A stretch of DNA of 58,223 nt, taken from Parvularcula dongshanensis (GTDB lineage Bacteria > Pseudomonadota > Alphaproteobacteria > Caulobacterales > Parvularculaceae). Below, one piece after another: positions 36,882 through 44,859 of this stretch. Numbering within the stretch: position 1 is the stretch's first letter; each line of letters begins with the position of its first letter. Below the pieces are notes generated by a model that was given only the letters and a program-made list of their open reading frames with translations, was not told the DNA's origin and made no database searches. The DNA lies in the NCBI RefSeq assembly GCF_014199615.1, contig NZ_JACHOB010000008.1:1-58223 (forward strand), read 5' to 3'. A program made the position numbers and the translations under genes.

Positions 36882-36961
36882 GATGCCTTACGGCATCATA
36901 GATAGTACCATACGGTACTGTTTGCAATGCCGGCAGTACCGTATATGCTGCGGAAAGTACC
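36882..36961. promoter_or_regulatory. Operator array between transposase and DUF6471 genes
   Basis: Four copies of AGTACC/GGTACT start at 36904, 36914 (inverted), 36935 and 36956. The first two form the palindrome AGTACCATACGGTACT; the last three are spaced exactly 21 bp apart, two helical turns. A separate palindrome GATGCC-TTAC-GGCATC is at 36882-36897 next to the transposase ATG. The last copy ends 3 nt before the AGGAG of the DUF6471 gene. This looks like binding of a multimeric regulator controlling both genes. Confidence 0.7.
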
Positions 36962-36976
36962 GCAGGAGATACCTAC

Positions 36977-37201
36977 ATGCCGTCGACCGATTGGGAAGCG
37001 CGTGCCTCCAACCTTCTCAAGGCTGAGTTGAAGCGTCGGGGAGTGACTTACGGCCAACTCGTTGAGAAGTTGGCAGCTATCGGCGTTGACGAGAAGGAGG
37101 CTAACATCAAGAACAAGCTCAGCCGAGGCAAGTTCTCGGCCGTTTTCATGTTGCAAGCTCTATCTGCTATTGGCTGTTCTACTATCGTTATTAGCGAATA
37201 G
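36977..37201 (+). CDS. DUF6471 protein, likely element-encoded regulator
   Basis: A 74-residue protein of the DUF6471 family: DWEARASNLLKAELKRRGVT, YGQLVEKLAAIG, ANIKNKLSRGKFSAVFMLQA. The order of helices resembles a Cro/CI-type helix-turn-helix, so I infer DNA binding. AGGAG precedes the ATG. It is divergent from the transposase with the AGTACC array between, which fits a repressor of transposition. It overlaps the membrane gene tail to tail by 42 nt. Confidence 0.8.
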   Translation: MPSTDWEARASNLLKAELKRRGVTYGQLVEKLAAIGVDEKEANIKNKLSRGKFSAVFMLQALSAIGCSTIVISE

Positions 37202-37921
37202 CGGCGCGAAATCTTGTCGGTCCGGACTCGTACAGTATGGGAGTTCGCGCAAGAATTCCACGCTATAATCTCCGGTTTTCGCAAAACTCACTACGTGATC
37301 AATAAGCGCCCTATATGATGTATACCGTTGATCCACAGTGAATCCTTCCTCTCTTATCTGCGTCGCGCTTCTGATTGGCACCCGCTGTAGCTCGAACATC
37401 ATTTCTACCACGGCATGATAAAAATATTCAGCCTCTGGCAAAGTAACCGCAAGCTCTCTCATTAGCGAACTGTATTCTTGAGTGCCTTCAATAATTTCAA
37501 GAGGAGGCATAGTTTTGTAAGCAGTAGACTCTCTCCTAAATCGCTTCAATTCATCAACGATGGACTCACGTATCTTAGCCTCCCTGATCGCCATCCTCTC
37601 GCGCAAAGCGGTAGTGCGAATTCTTTCCGGCGCGGTGAGTTCTTGTTCTAATTGCGCGATCCGCTGCTGATCTACTCGCCAGATCTGATAGGGCGCGGAA
37701 AGAATGCGAACCAGAACCACCCCGCCGAACGCAAGCGCGATGTAGACAGGGATAAGCTGTGCGATCTGATCCGGCATATCAGCGCCGGAGAGTTGGAAGA
37801 ATGCTTGCGCGATGGGCGGCACGGTGAAACCCAGCGCGTCGATGAACCGTAGACTCGGGCGCGTCGCATGTTCCCAGATACGGGTAAGGTAACGTGCCGC
37901 CATAGCATGGCTGTACCCCAT
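37160..37921 (-). CDS. Passenger membrane protein with coiled-coil
   Basis: A protein of up to 253 residues. There are hydrophobic segments near 28-46 and 55-75, a coiled coil near 83-125 (DQQRIAQLEQELTAPERIRT onward), and a soluble C-terminal domain with FYHAVVEMMFELQRVPIRSA. No enzymatic motif seen. Base composition is distinctly more A+T-rich than its neighbours, suggesting a foreign source. A second start at 37903 is possible. It ends the mobile element; role unknown, perhaps surface or phage-related defence, but nothing shows this. Confidence 0.65.
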   Translation of the reverse strand: MGYSHAMAARYLTRIWEHATRPSLRFIDALGFTVPPIAQAFFQLSGADMPDQIAQLIPVYIALAFGGVVLVRILSAPYQIWRVDQQRIAQLEQELTAPERIRTTALRERMAIREAKIRESIVDELKRFRRESTAYKTMPPLEIIEGTQEYSSLMRELAVTLPEAEYFYHAVVEMMFELQRVPIRSATQIREEGFTVDQRYTSYRALIDHVVSFAKTGDYSVEFLRELPYCTSPDRQDFAPLFANNDSRTANSR

Positions 37922-37965
37922 ACCGGGCGAGTAGTGGACTCCGCGCCATGCTAGTCACTGAGCCC

Positions 37966-37990
37966 TGGTGCGTTTGATACATAAGGCCGG
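37966..37990 (-). repeat. Right terminal inverted repeat of the IS1595-type element
   Basis: Read on the minus strand: CCGGCCTTATGTA then TCAAACGCACCA. Followed on the plus strand by the target repeat ACCTCTCC and the rest of the host hairpin. Confidence 0.88.
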
Positions 37991-38010
37991 ACCTCTCCCG
38001 AGGGAGAGGT

Positions 38011-38486
38011 AACAAGAACGCGGAACTTATCCCCGCCCCCTCATCTCCTGCCATGTTGCCCCCGTTCTCCCGGACAGGCCGGGCGGTGTGCACGCTACTC
38101 ATCGGTTCGGGGGACGGTGATCCTAAGGCGAGCGGGCGTAGCGGCCCGTACCATGAGTGGCTGATCGGGGCTCATGGCTCATCGCTGAAGGACGAGGGTT
38201 TCAAGCGCTATCGCGGACCAAGGCGCCGAAAGGTCGCCCCCTGCGAGGGCCCCTTGGCAAGATCACCGCCGGACGTTCACCGTTCTGGGCTACAGTATCA
38301 ATCCAACTCCCCGCTCAGCGCGGGGACGTCCGGACACCCGGCCCATCGTACACCCCGCTAGGCGGGCGCTTCGGCATGCGCGCTGCCCTTCCGAGGCCGG
38401 ACGGCTGCTCTTCGAACTTGCCTTTCCGTTAACGTACCGTTTACGTGCTCACCGCGCCCCGGGGAGAGGGGCTTGGGGAGAGTACG
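38011..38486. other. Gene-free stretch with small hairpins
   Basis: About 475 bp without a convincing gene. Short frames on both strands lack ribosome sites and family features. It contains a hairpin CCCCGC-TCAGC-GCGGGG near 38311-38327 and other GC-rich inverted repeats. I compared it by eye with tmRNA, SRP RNA, RNase P RNA and 6S RNA and found none of their conserved cores. The last 50 bp should hold the promoter of the VPLPA-CTERM gene. Confidence 0.4.
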
Positions 38487-39245
38487 ATGAAGACCAAGCT
38501 GACAGCGCTCTGTGCGCTGAGCGCCCTTTGTGGCACCGCCGCGGCCGCGCCCGTCGCGGTCGACTTGTCGAGCTGGACGGCGGAGGGGCAGGGCACCTGG
38601 ACCAACGCGCCCGACAACAACAGCGTCGTTCAGACCGTCAACGGCATTCCGGGCGTCTACTTCAACGGCGTCGACAGCCAGGGTCAGGCGCTCTCGGGCA
38701 CGATCGAGGTCCAGTCGACCGGTGACGACGACTACATCGGCTTCGTCCTCGGCTACAACGCCGGCGACATCGCGAACGAGGACGCGAACTACATCTTGAT
38801 CGACTGGAAGCAGGGCGATCAGAACTACTATGGCGGCCTCGGCCGGGCAGGCCTCGCGATCAGCCGCGTGACCGGCGCCCTCGACGACGCCTCGGGCGCC
38901 TGGTGGCACGACGCCGCCGACGGGGTCGAAGAACTCGCCCGCGCGAACACCCTGGGCGACACCGGCTGGGAAGACCTCACGGTCTACAACTTCGACCTCG
39001 TCTTCACCGAGGGCCTGATCCAGGTCTTCGTCGACGACGTGCTCGAGATCAGCCTGCCCGGCGTCTACGAGAACGGCAGCTTCGGCTTCTACAACTACAG
39101 CCAGGCCAACGTACGCTACGGCGCCCTGACGCAGCAGGTCGTGGACCCCGATCCCGTACCGCTGCCCGCGGCGGCGGCGCTCTTCGCGCCGGTCCTCTTC
39201 GGCGGCGCCGCGCTCCGCCGCAGGGCGAAGCGCGCAGCGGCCTAG
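38487..39245 (+). CDS. VPLPA-CTERM sorted exported protein with TSP C-like domain
   Basis: A 252-residue exported protein with a signal peptide (1-21), a lectin/laminin-like jelly-roll domain (DDYIGFVLGYNAGD, NYILIDWKQGDQN, LIQVFVDDVLEISLPGVYEN, GSFGFYNYSQ) resembling the thrombospondin C-terminal fold, and a C-terminal sorting signal: VPLPAAAALFAPVLFGGAAL followed by RRRAKR. Such tails are processed by exosortase-type systems in the envelope. No exosortase is in the window. Its stop overlaps asd by 4 nt, tail to tail. Confidence 0.85.
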   Translation: MKTKLTALCALSALCGTAAAAPVAVDLSSWTAEGQGTWTNAPDNNSVVQTVNGIPGVYFNGVDSQGQALSGTIEVQSTGDDDYIGFVLGYNAGDIANEDANYILIDWKQGDQNYYGGLGRAGLAISRVTGALDDASGAWWHDAADGVEELARANTLGDTGWEDLTVYNFDLVFTEGLIQVFVDDVLEISLPGVYENGSFGFYNYSQANVRYGALTQQVVDPDPVPLPAAAALFAPVLFGGAALRRRAKRAAA

Positions 39246-40273
39246 TCCGCGTCCCGCGCCTCGATCAGGCCGCGGTTGATGAGGAGCTCGGCGATCTGAA
39301 CCGCGTTCAGCGCCGCGCCCTTGCGCAGGTTGTCCGAGACGACCCAGAGGTTCAGCCCGTGCTCGACCGTCGGGTCGATCCGGATACGGCTGACGAAGGT
39401 GGCGAAGTCGCCGACGCACTCGACGGGGGTCACGTATCCGCCGTCCTCGCGCTTGTCGACGACCAGCACGCCCGGTGCCTCGCGCAGGACCGACCGCGCT
39501 TCCTTGTCCGTGATCGGACGCTCGAACTCGATGTTCACCGCTTCCGAGTGTCCCACGAAGACGGGTACCCGGACGGCCGTCGCGGTCAGCGCGATGCCGG
39601 CGTCGAGGATCTTCTTCGTCTCCGCGACCATCTTGTACTCCTCCTTGGTGGAGCCGTCCTCGAGGAAGACGTCGATGTGCGGGATGACGTTGAAGGCGAT
39701 CTGCTTGGTGAACTTGGACGGCGTCGGGTCGTCGTTGACGTAGATGCCCTTGGTCTGCGTGAAGAGCTCGTCCGAGGCTTCCTTCCCGGCGCCCGAGACG
39801 GACTGATAGGTCGAGACCACCACCCGCTTGATCCCGGCCCGGTCATGAAGCGGCTTGAGCGCCACGACGAGCTGCGCGGTCGAGCAGTTGGGGTTCGCGA
39901 TGATGCCGCGCTTGCGGAAACCCTCGACGGCGTCGGGGTTCACCTCCGGCACCACCAAGGGCACCTCGTCATCGAGACGGAAGTGCGAGGAGTTGTCGAT
40001 CACCACGCAGCCGAGATCGGCGGCCTTCTGCGCGTATTCGGCGGAGATGTCCCCACCCGCTGCGAAGATGGCAATGTCGGCTTGCCGGAAGTCGAACTGG
40101 GCGAGGTCCCGGCACTTCAGCGTCCTGTCGCCGAACGAGACTTCCCGCCCCTGCGACGAACGAGAGGCCAGGGCGAAGACCTCGGCGACCGGAAACAGCC
40201 GTTCTTCGAGGATGGACAGCACCTCGCCGCCCACCATGCCGGTCGCCCCGACGACCGCGACGTTGTAACTCAT
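39242..40273 (-). CDS. asd: Aspartate-semialdehyde dehydrogenase
   Basis: A 343-residue Asd. It reduces L-aspartyl-4-phosphate with NADPH in the lysine/threonine/methionine and diaminopimelate pathway. The nucleotide motif VGATGMVGGEVLSIL is at 8-22, the catalytic Cys in ANPNCSTAQLV near 133, the conserved VSGAGKEASDEL near 165 and the later GHSEAVNIEFERP. Full length, start at MSYNVAVVGATG. Confidence 0.97.
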   Translation of the reverse strand: MSYNVAVVGATGMVGGEVLSILEERLFPVAEVFALASRSSQGREVSFGDRTLKCRDLAQFDFRQADIAIFAAGGDISAEYAQKAADLGCVVIDNSSHFRLDDEVPLVVPEVNPDAVEGFRKRGIIANPNCSTAQLVVALKPLHDRAGIKRVVVSTYQSVSGAGKEASDELFTQTKGIYVNDDPTPSKFTKQIAFNVIPHIDVFLEDGSTKEEYKMVAETKKILDAGIALTATAVRVPVFVGHSEAVNIEFERPITDKEARSVLREAPGVLVVDKREDGGYVTPVECVGDFATFVSRIRIDPTVEHGLNLWVVSDNLRKGAALNAVQIAELLINRGLIEARDAD

Positions 40274-40337
40274 GACACCGCTCCTGACGAACAGCGGGCG
40301 GGCTTAAAGGGACCGTCGCCCGCGTCAAGGCGGCTGG

Positions 40338-40595
40338 CTACTCGAACCGGAGAGGTTCGGCATCCTCGAAGACGACGGGGGGCCCCGCCTCGGGCGGCGC
40401 GACCGGACCGCCATAGGCTGGTGGCTCCGGCTCCTCGAAGGCAGGCGCCGCAACGCCTTGTCCCCACGATCGCTCGTCGTCGTAGGCTCGGCCGACGGTG
40501 GGGCTGTCCGCATCGCTACTGGTCCCGCCCAGATGAACGAAGGCCATGGCGGCGAACGCGCATAGAAGCGTCAGGGCGGCGGCGTAGGATCGCAT
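40338..40595 (-). CDS. Small exported hypothetical protein
   Basis: An 85-residue protein with an N-terminal hydrophobic signal (MRSYAAALTLLCAFAAMAFV) and a Pro/Glu/Gly-rich, acidic, probably unfolded mature part (PAFEEPEPPAYGGPVAPPEA). AGGGAATGACGCC precedes the ATG. No family recognised. Upstream of tolQ on the opposite strand. Confidence 0.55.
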   Translation of the reverse strand: MRSYAAALTLLCAFAAMAFVHLGGTSSDADSPTVGRAYDDERSWGQGVAAPAFEEPEPPAYGGPVAPPEAGPPVVFEDAEPLRFE

Positions 40596-40796
40596 GGCGT
40601 CATTCCCTCCGGTGAGGGCGAATCAGACGACACGGGCCTTAAGACTCGGTTCCTCCGCCTCGTTCTCACCGCAGCGAACGGTCATCGATCGTTAAGGATA
40701 TCGGTCGAGATCACGTCTCAAAATGGCGCAGCTAGCGTGCTAGGGGCGCCCGCGAACGGGGCGGGGCAGCGCGCCTGCCCCCTCCCGGAGGACCGA

Positions 40797-41501
40797 ATGG
40801 AAGAGACCGTCGCGGTGACGAACACGCTCGGCACCGACTTCAGCGTGATCGGCATGTTCATGCAGGCCGATCCGATCGTCAAAGCGGTGATGCTTGGGCT
40901 CGCCGTGGCCAGCATCTGGTCCTGGGCGGTGATCATCGAGAAGGCGATGACCTTCCGCAAGCTCAAGACCAAGGCCCGCCGGTTCGAGGAAGCCTTCTGG
41001 TCGGGCAAGCCGCTCGACGACCTCTACAGCCGGACGAAGGGCTCGGCCGACCACCCGATGGCGAAGGTCTTCGTGGCCGCGATGAGCGAGTTCGGGCGGG
41101 GGCGCCAGCAGACCGCCGGCTTCGCGCCGGGCGCGCAGGAACGCATCGACAAGGTCATGCGCGTCACCGTCGACCGCGAACTCGACAAGACCGAACGCCA
41201 GCTGCCGGTCCTCGCGACCATCGGTTCCGCCGCGCCCTTCGTTGGCCTGTTCGGCACAGTCTGGGGCATCATGAACGCCTTCCAAGGCATCGCGGAGACG
41301 GGGGACGCCAACCTCGCCGTCGTCGCGCCCGGCATCGCCGAGGCCTTGTTCGCGACGGCTATCGGCCTCGTCGCTGCGATCCCGGCCGTCGTCGGTTACA
41401 ACCGCTACTCGGCCGCTCTCAACGCCTATGCCGTGCGGCTGGAAGGCTTCGCTGGCGAGTTCTCGACCCTCCTCTCGCGGCGCCTCGACGGGGCCGCGTA
41501 A
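40797..41501 (+). CDS. tolQ: TolQ/ExbB-family proton channel
   Basis: A 234-residue inner-membrane protein of the Tol-Pal motor. Three membrane segments (about 25-45, 140-165, 175-200), with VIIEKAMTFRKLKTKARRFE after the first and the proton-channel region GSAAPFVGLFGTVWGIMNAF. The start at 40797 is chosen for GGAGG 5 nt upstream. Its TAA overlaps the tolR ATG by one base. Confidence 0.95.
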   Translation: MEETVAVTNTLGTDFSVIGMFMQADPIVKAVMLGLAVASIWSWAVIIEKAMTFRKLKTKARRFEEAFWSGKPLDDLYSRTKGSADHPMAKVFVAAMSEFGRGRQQTAGFAPGAQERIDKVMRVTVDRELDKTERQLPVLATIGSAAPFVGLFGTVWGIMNAFQGIAETGDANLAVVAPGIAEALFATAIGLVAAIPAVVGYNRYSAALNAYAVRLEGFAGEFSTLLSRRLDGAA

Positions 41502-41914
41502 TGGCCGGCGGGATCCAGCCGCGCGGCGGGCGGGGGCGCAGCCGCCAGATCGCCGAGATCAACGTGACGCCGCTCGTCGACGTCATGCTCGTCCTTCTGA
41601 TCGTCTTCATGGTGGCGGCGCCGCTCCTGACCGTCGGGATCGAAGTCGAACTCCCCGAGACCGAGGCCCGCGCGATCACCGAGCAGACCGAGCCGCTGGC
41701 CGTTACCCTCACCGCGGACGGCACGATCTACGTGCAGGAGACGCCGATCGAGTACGACAACCTGGTCGCGCATCTGACCGCCATCTCGCAGGCCGGCTAC
41801 GACCAGCGGATCTACGTCCGGGCGGATCAGGGCGTGCTCTACAACGACGTGGCTCGGGTCATGGGCCGAATGAACGCGGCGGGCTTTACGAGCATCGGCC
41901 TGGTCACGGACTGA
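41501..41914 (+). CDS. tolR: TolR/ExbD-family protein
   Basis: A 137-residue TolR. One membrane segment (about 28-48) has the essential Asp in INVTPLVDVMLVLLIVFMV; the periplasmic domain follows (LTADGTIYVQETPIEYDNL). It couples the proton channel TolQ to TolA. Starts on the stop of tolQ. Confidence 0.95.
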   Translation: MAGGIQPRGGRGRSRQIAEINVTPLVDVMLVLLIVFMVAAPLLTVGIEVELPETEARAITEQTEPLAVTLTADGTIYVQETPIEYDNLVAHLTAISQAGYDQRIYVRADQGVLYNDVARVMGRMNAAGFTSIGLVTD

Positions 41915-41923
41915 GCGAGCTTG

Positions 41924-42832
41924 ATGCGCGGCGCCGGGCCCTTCTTCGTCTCCTTCGGACTGCACGTCCTCGTCCTCGTCGGCGTGGTCTTCGGCTGGCT
42001 GACCGGCTTCCTGTCGCGACCCGTCGATCCGGACATCGTGCCGATCATTCCGGTCGAGTTGCTGTCGGAAGCCGAACTCACCGACCGGGTCTCCGTGCAG
42101 GAGATGGTACGGGCGGAGGAACCCGAACCCGAACCTGAACCGGAACCTGCGGCCGAAGAACCCGAACCTACGCCCGATCCCGAGCCGCTGCCGCCAGAGC
42201 CGGAACCCGTTCCCGAACGCCCGGCGCCTGAGCCCGAACCCGCGCCCGAGCCGCAACCGGCCGAGCCGGAACCCGCGCCCGAGCCGACCCCGGCCGAACC
42301 GGAGCCGGCCAAAGAGGCGCCCGAACCCGAGCCAGAGCCTCAGCCCGAACCGGCCGAGCCCGAACCCGCGCCCGAAGAGCCGGAGGACGTTCTCGACCTT
42401 GCGAGCCTCGACGACGCGCTGAAAGACCTCACCCCCGACGACCGGGCCCCGTCCTCCCCGCGCGAAGTCGCGGAGGGCACGGCCACCGGAGAGCGTGATC
42501 AGGAGCAGATCGGCCTTGGCGACAAGCTGACGGTCTCGGAGGAGGCGCTTCTCCAGTCCGCCTTCGAGCAGTGCTGGAACCGTCAGTTCGGCGTGCCCGA
42601 TCAGGAACGCCTGATCGTGTCCGTCCGCATCGAGCTGAACCCGGACGGCACCCTGGACGGCTCTCCTCGCGTGTTGAACGATGGCCAGATCAGCCGCTCC
42701 GGCAACCGCTACTGGGCCGTCGCGCGGCAGCGAGCCTTGAGCGCGGTCATCGACTGTGCGCCGTACGACATGGTGCCCGAGCGGCTTCTGTCCGAGCCCT
42801 TCGTCTTCAACTTCAAACCGCCCGCGGCCTAG
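41924..42832 (+). CDS. tolA: TolA-like protein with a Pro-Glu repeat rod
   Basis: A 302-residue TolA. The membrane anchor is near residues 12-32 (VSFGLHVLVLVGVVFGWLTG). Residues about 65-155 are a run of P/E pairs (EPEPEP type) in place of the usual Ala/Lys/Glu helical rod. The C-terminal domain (about 205-300) carries the single-Cys motif AFEQCWNRQFGVPD and a second Cys in IDCAPYDM. A TTG lies directly before the ATG at 41924. tolB and pal do not follow; yajC does. Confidence 0.85.
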   Translation: MRGAGPFFVSFGLHVLVLVGVVFGWLTGFLSRPVDPDIVPIIPVELLSEAELTDRVSVQEMVRAEEPEPEPEPEPAAEEPEPTPDPEPLPPEPEPVPERPAPEPEPAPEPQPAEPEPAPEPTPAEPEPAKEAPEPEPEPQPEPAEPEPAPEEPEDVLDLASLDDALKDLTPDDRAPSSPREVAEGTATGERDQEQIGLGDKLTVSEEALLQSAFEQCWNRQFGVPDQERLIVSVRIELNPDGTLDGSPRVLNDGQISRSGNRYWAVARQRALSAVIDCAPYDMVPERLLSEPFVFNFKPPAA

Positions 42833-42909
42833 CCGCGCGGAGAGGGCGGGGGTATAGCGCCGCTCAACCCGCGCCCCTAGGTGCCACCGTCGCTAACACC
42901 GGAGCCCTC

Positions 42910-43254
42910 ATGTTCCTCTCAGCCGCCTATGCGCAGGACGCCGCCGCGCAACAGCCGAACTTCTTCACCTCGCTCATTCCCTTCGTCCTGATGGCGGTGG
43001 TCTTCTACTTCCTCCTGATCCGCCCGCAGCAGCAGGCGCGGAAGAAGCATCAAGCCATGGTGGCGGGGGTCAAACGCGGCGACGAGGTGCTGACCTCCGG
43101 CGGCATCCTCGGCAAGGTCGTCAAAGCCCCCGAGGGCGACGAGTGCACGATTGAGATCGCCGAGGGCGTTCAGGTGCGCGTCGTGAAGGCGACCCTGACC
43201 GACGTGCGCGGCAAGGGCACGGCGGCTGCGGCACCGGCCAAGACCAAGGCCTGA
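42910..43254 (+). CDS. yajC: Preprotein translocase subunit YajC
   Basis: A 114-residue SecDF-associated membrane protein: FFTSLIPFVLMAVVFYFLLI helix, then RPQQQARKKHQAMVAGVKRG and VLTSGGILGKVVKAPEGDEC. GGAG precedes the ATG. It is 3 nt from secD, in the canonical yajC-secD-secF order. Confidence 0.95.
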   Translation: MFLSAAYAQDAAAQQPNFFTSLIPFVLMAVVFYFLLIRPQQQARKKHQAMVAGVKRGDEVLTSGGILGKVVKAPEGDECTIEIAEGVQVRVVKATLTDVRGKGTAAAAPAKTKA

Positions 43255-43257
43255 TCG

Positions 43258-44850
43258 ATGCTGCAGTTCCGCCCCTGGCAGGTCGGCTTCGTCGTCTTCC
43301 TCGTCCTGCTCGGCGCCTACTTCGCGGCGCCGAACTTCTTCCCCAAGGACAAGACGCCTTGGGGTTTCCAGGACAGCCGGGTGACCCTCGGTCTCGATCT
43401 TCAGGGCGGGAGCTACCTGCTTCTCAGGGTCGACACGGACAAGGTCATCGACGACCGCCTTCGTGGCCTCGAGCGGGACGTCCGCGCGGCGCTTCGCGAC
43501 CGCGGCGACGGGGGCAGGGTCCAGTTCACGGGACTTCGTCGCCTAGATGGCGGCATCGTCGTACGGATCCCGAGCGAAGACGATCTCGACCGCGCCGAGC
43601 AGCGGCTGCGTAGCCTCATCGGACCGGTGGGCGGGGGTCTGGGCGGGCTGGGCAGCCCGCGTGACCTTCACGTCGAGCGGGAAGGGGACACCTTCACGCT
43701 GACGCTGACCGAAGAGGCCGTCACTTTCATCACCGACAACGCCGTGACGGATTCGATCGAGGTGGTCCGTCGCCGGATCGACAGCCTGGGCACCACCGAG
43801 CCCTCCATCGCCCGCCAGGGCGAGGGCCGCCTCGTCGTCCAGGTGCCGGGCGACGACGATCCCGAAGCGCTGAAGTCCGTCATCGCGCGGACCGGGCAGC
43901 TCAGCTTCCACATGGTCGAAGGCCCCGCGCAGATCGGCGAGCCCGTACCGCCGCGCCGCATCGTCGCGCCGCTGGCCGAAGGGGGCGGCAGCCTCGTCCT
44001 GATCGAGGACCCCGAGGTGACGGGCGACATGGTCACGGACGCCAGCGCGCAGCCGAACCAGGACGGCGGCGGCTTCCAAGTCAACTTCGCCTTCGACGGC
44101 CGGGGGGCGCGGCGCTTCGGCGACGTGACGCGGAACAACATCGGGCGGCAGTTCGCCATCCTGCTCGACGACCAGATCATCTCCGCCCCCACGATACAGG
44201 GGCCGATCACGGGCGGTTCCGGCCGCATCACCGGCAACTTCTCGCCCGAGGAGGCGACCGAGCTGTCGATCCTGATCCGGTCGGGTGCGCTGCCCGCGCC
44301 GCTGACCGTCATCGAGCAGCGCACGGTCGGCGCCGACCTCGGTGCGGACTCGGTGAAGGCCGGGACGATCGCCCTCATCATCGGCTTCGTGGCCGTGGTC
44401 GCCTACATCGTGGTGTCCTACGGACGGTTCGGCATCTACGCGGACATCGCGCTTCTGGCGAACGTCGTCCTGATCGCGGGCGCCCTGTCGGTCCTCGGCG
44501 CCACGCTGACCCTGCCGGGCATCGCCGGCATTGTCCTCGTCATCGGCATGGCGGTCGACGCCAACGTCCTCATCTTCGAGCGTATCAAGGAAGAGCTGAA
44601 GGCGGGCCGCAAGCCCGTCGCCGCCGTCGAGCAAGGCTACGGCCAGGCATGGTCGGCGATCTTCGACGCGAACCTGACGACGCTGATCGCCGCCTTCATC
44701 ATGTTCATGCTCGGGGCGGGGCCGGTGCGCGGCTTCGCGATCACACTCGGCATCGGAACGGTGACCTCCGTCTTCACCGCCTACGTCATCACCCGCATCT
44801 TCGCGGGCCGCTACGTCCTCGCGAAGCGTCCGAAGACGCTGTCGCTCTAG
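43258..44850 (+). CDS. secD: Protein translocase subunit SecD
   Basis: A 530-residue RND-type membrane protein that uses the proton gradient to help complete Sec export. N-terminal TM, DLQGGSYLLLRVDTDKVI, large periplasmic P1 domain, and C-terminal five TMs with IVLVIGMAVDANVLIFERIK and the proton-relay Asp. Full length. Confidence 0.97.
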   Translation: MLQFRPWQVGFVVFLVLLGAYFAAPNFFPKDKTPWGFQDSRVTLGLDLQGGSYLLLRVDTDKVIDDRLRGLERDVRAALRDRGDGGRVQFTGLRRLDGGIVVRIPSEDDLDRAEQRLRSLIGPVGGGLGGLGSPRDLHVEREGDTFTLTLTEEAVTFITDNAVTDSIEVVRRRIDSLGTTEPSIARQGEGRLVVQVPGDDDPEALKSVIARTGQLSFHMVEGPAQIGEPVPPRRIVAPLAEGGGSLVLIEDPEVTGDMVTDASAQPNQDGGGFQVNFAFDGRGARRFGDVTRNNIGRQFAILLDDQIISAPTIQGPITGGSGRITGNFSPEEATELSILIRSGALPAPLTVIEQRTVGADLGADSVKAGTIALIIGFVAVVAYIVVSYGRFGIYADIALLANVVLIAGALSVLGATLTLPGIAGIVLVIGMAVDANVLIFERIKEELKAGRKPVAAVEQGYGQAWSAIFDANLTTLIAAFIMFMLGAGPVRGFAITLGIGTVTSVFTAYVITRIFAGRYVLAKRPKTLSL

Positions 44851-44859
44851 GAGGCAGTC

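Larger units (their letters stand above)
35005..37990. mobile_element. IS1595-type element with passenger genes
   Basis: Terminal inverted repeats CCGGCCTTATGTA... match at 22 of 25 positions between 35005-35029 and 37966-37990. The 8 bp ACCTCTCC lies at 34999-35006 and again at 37991-37998, which fits the 8-bp target duplication of the IS1595 family; the exact left boundary is ambiguous by 2 bp because target and repeat share CC. Inside are a transposase, a putative winged-helix protein, a 35-residue peptide, a DUF6471 protein and a membrane protein. Parts (37160-37900) are visibly richer in A+T than the rest of the window. Confidence 0.88.

Noticed and set aside
38053-38432. Two overlapping plus-strand frames of 91-102 codons
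   Set aside because: No ribosome site, poor composition, no family resemblance, and mutual overlap in different frames.
38011-38486. tmRNA, SRP RNA, RNase P RNA or 6S RNA
   Set aside because: None of the conserved cores (tag-peptide frame, SRP tetraloop region, GAGGAAAGTCC-type segment) is present on either strand.
42119-42375. Possible CRISPR or satellite array in tolA
   Set aside because: The GAACCC-type repetition is codon repetition for Pro-Glu pairs in an open frame, with no unique spacers of constant length.
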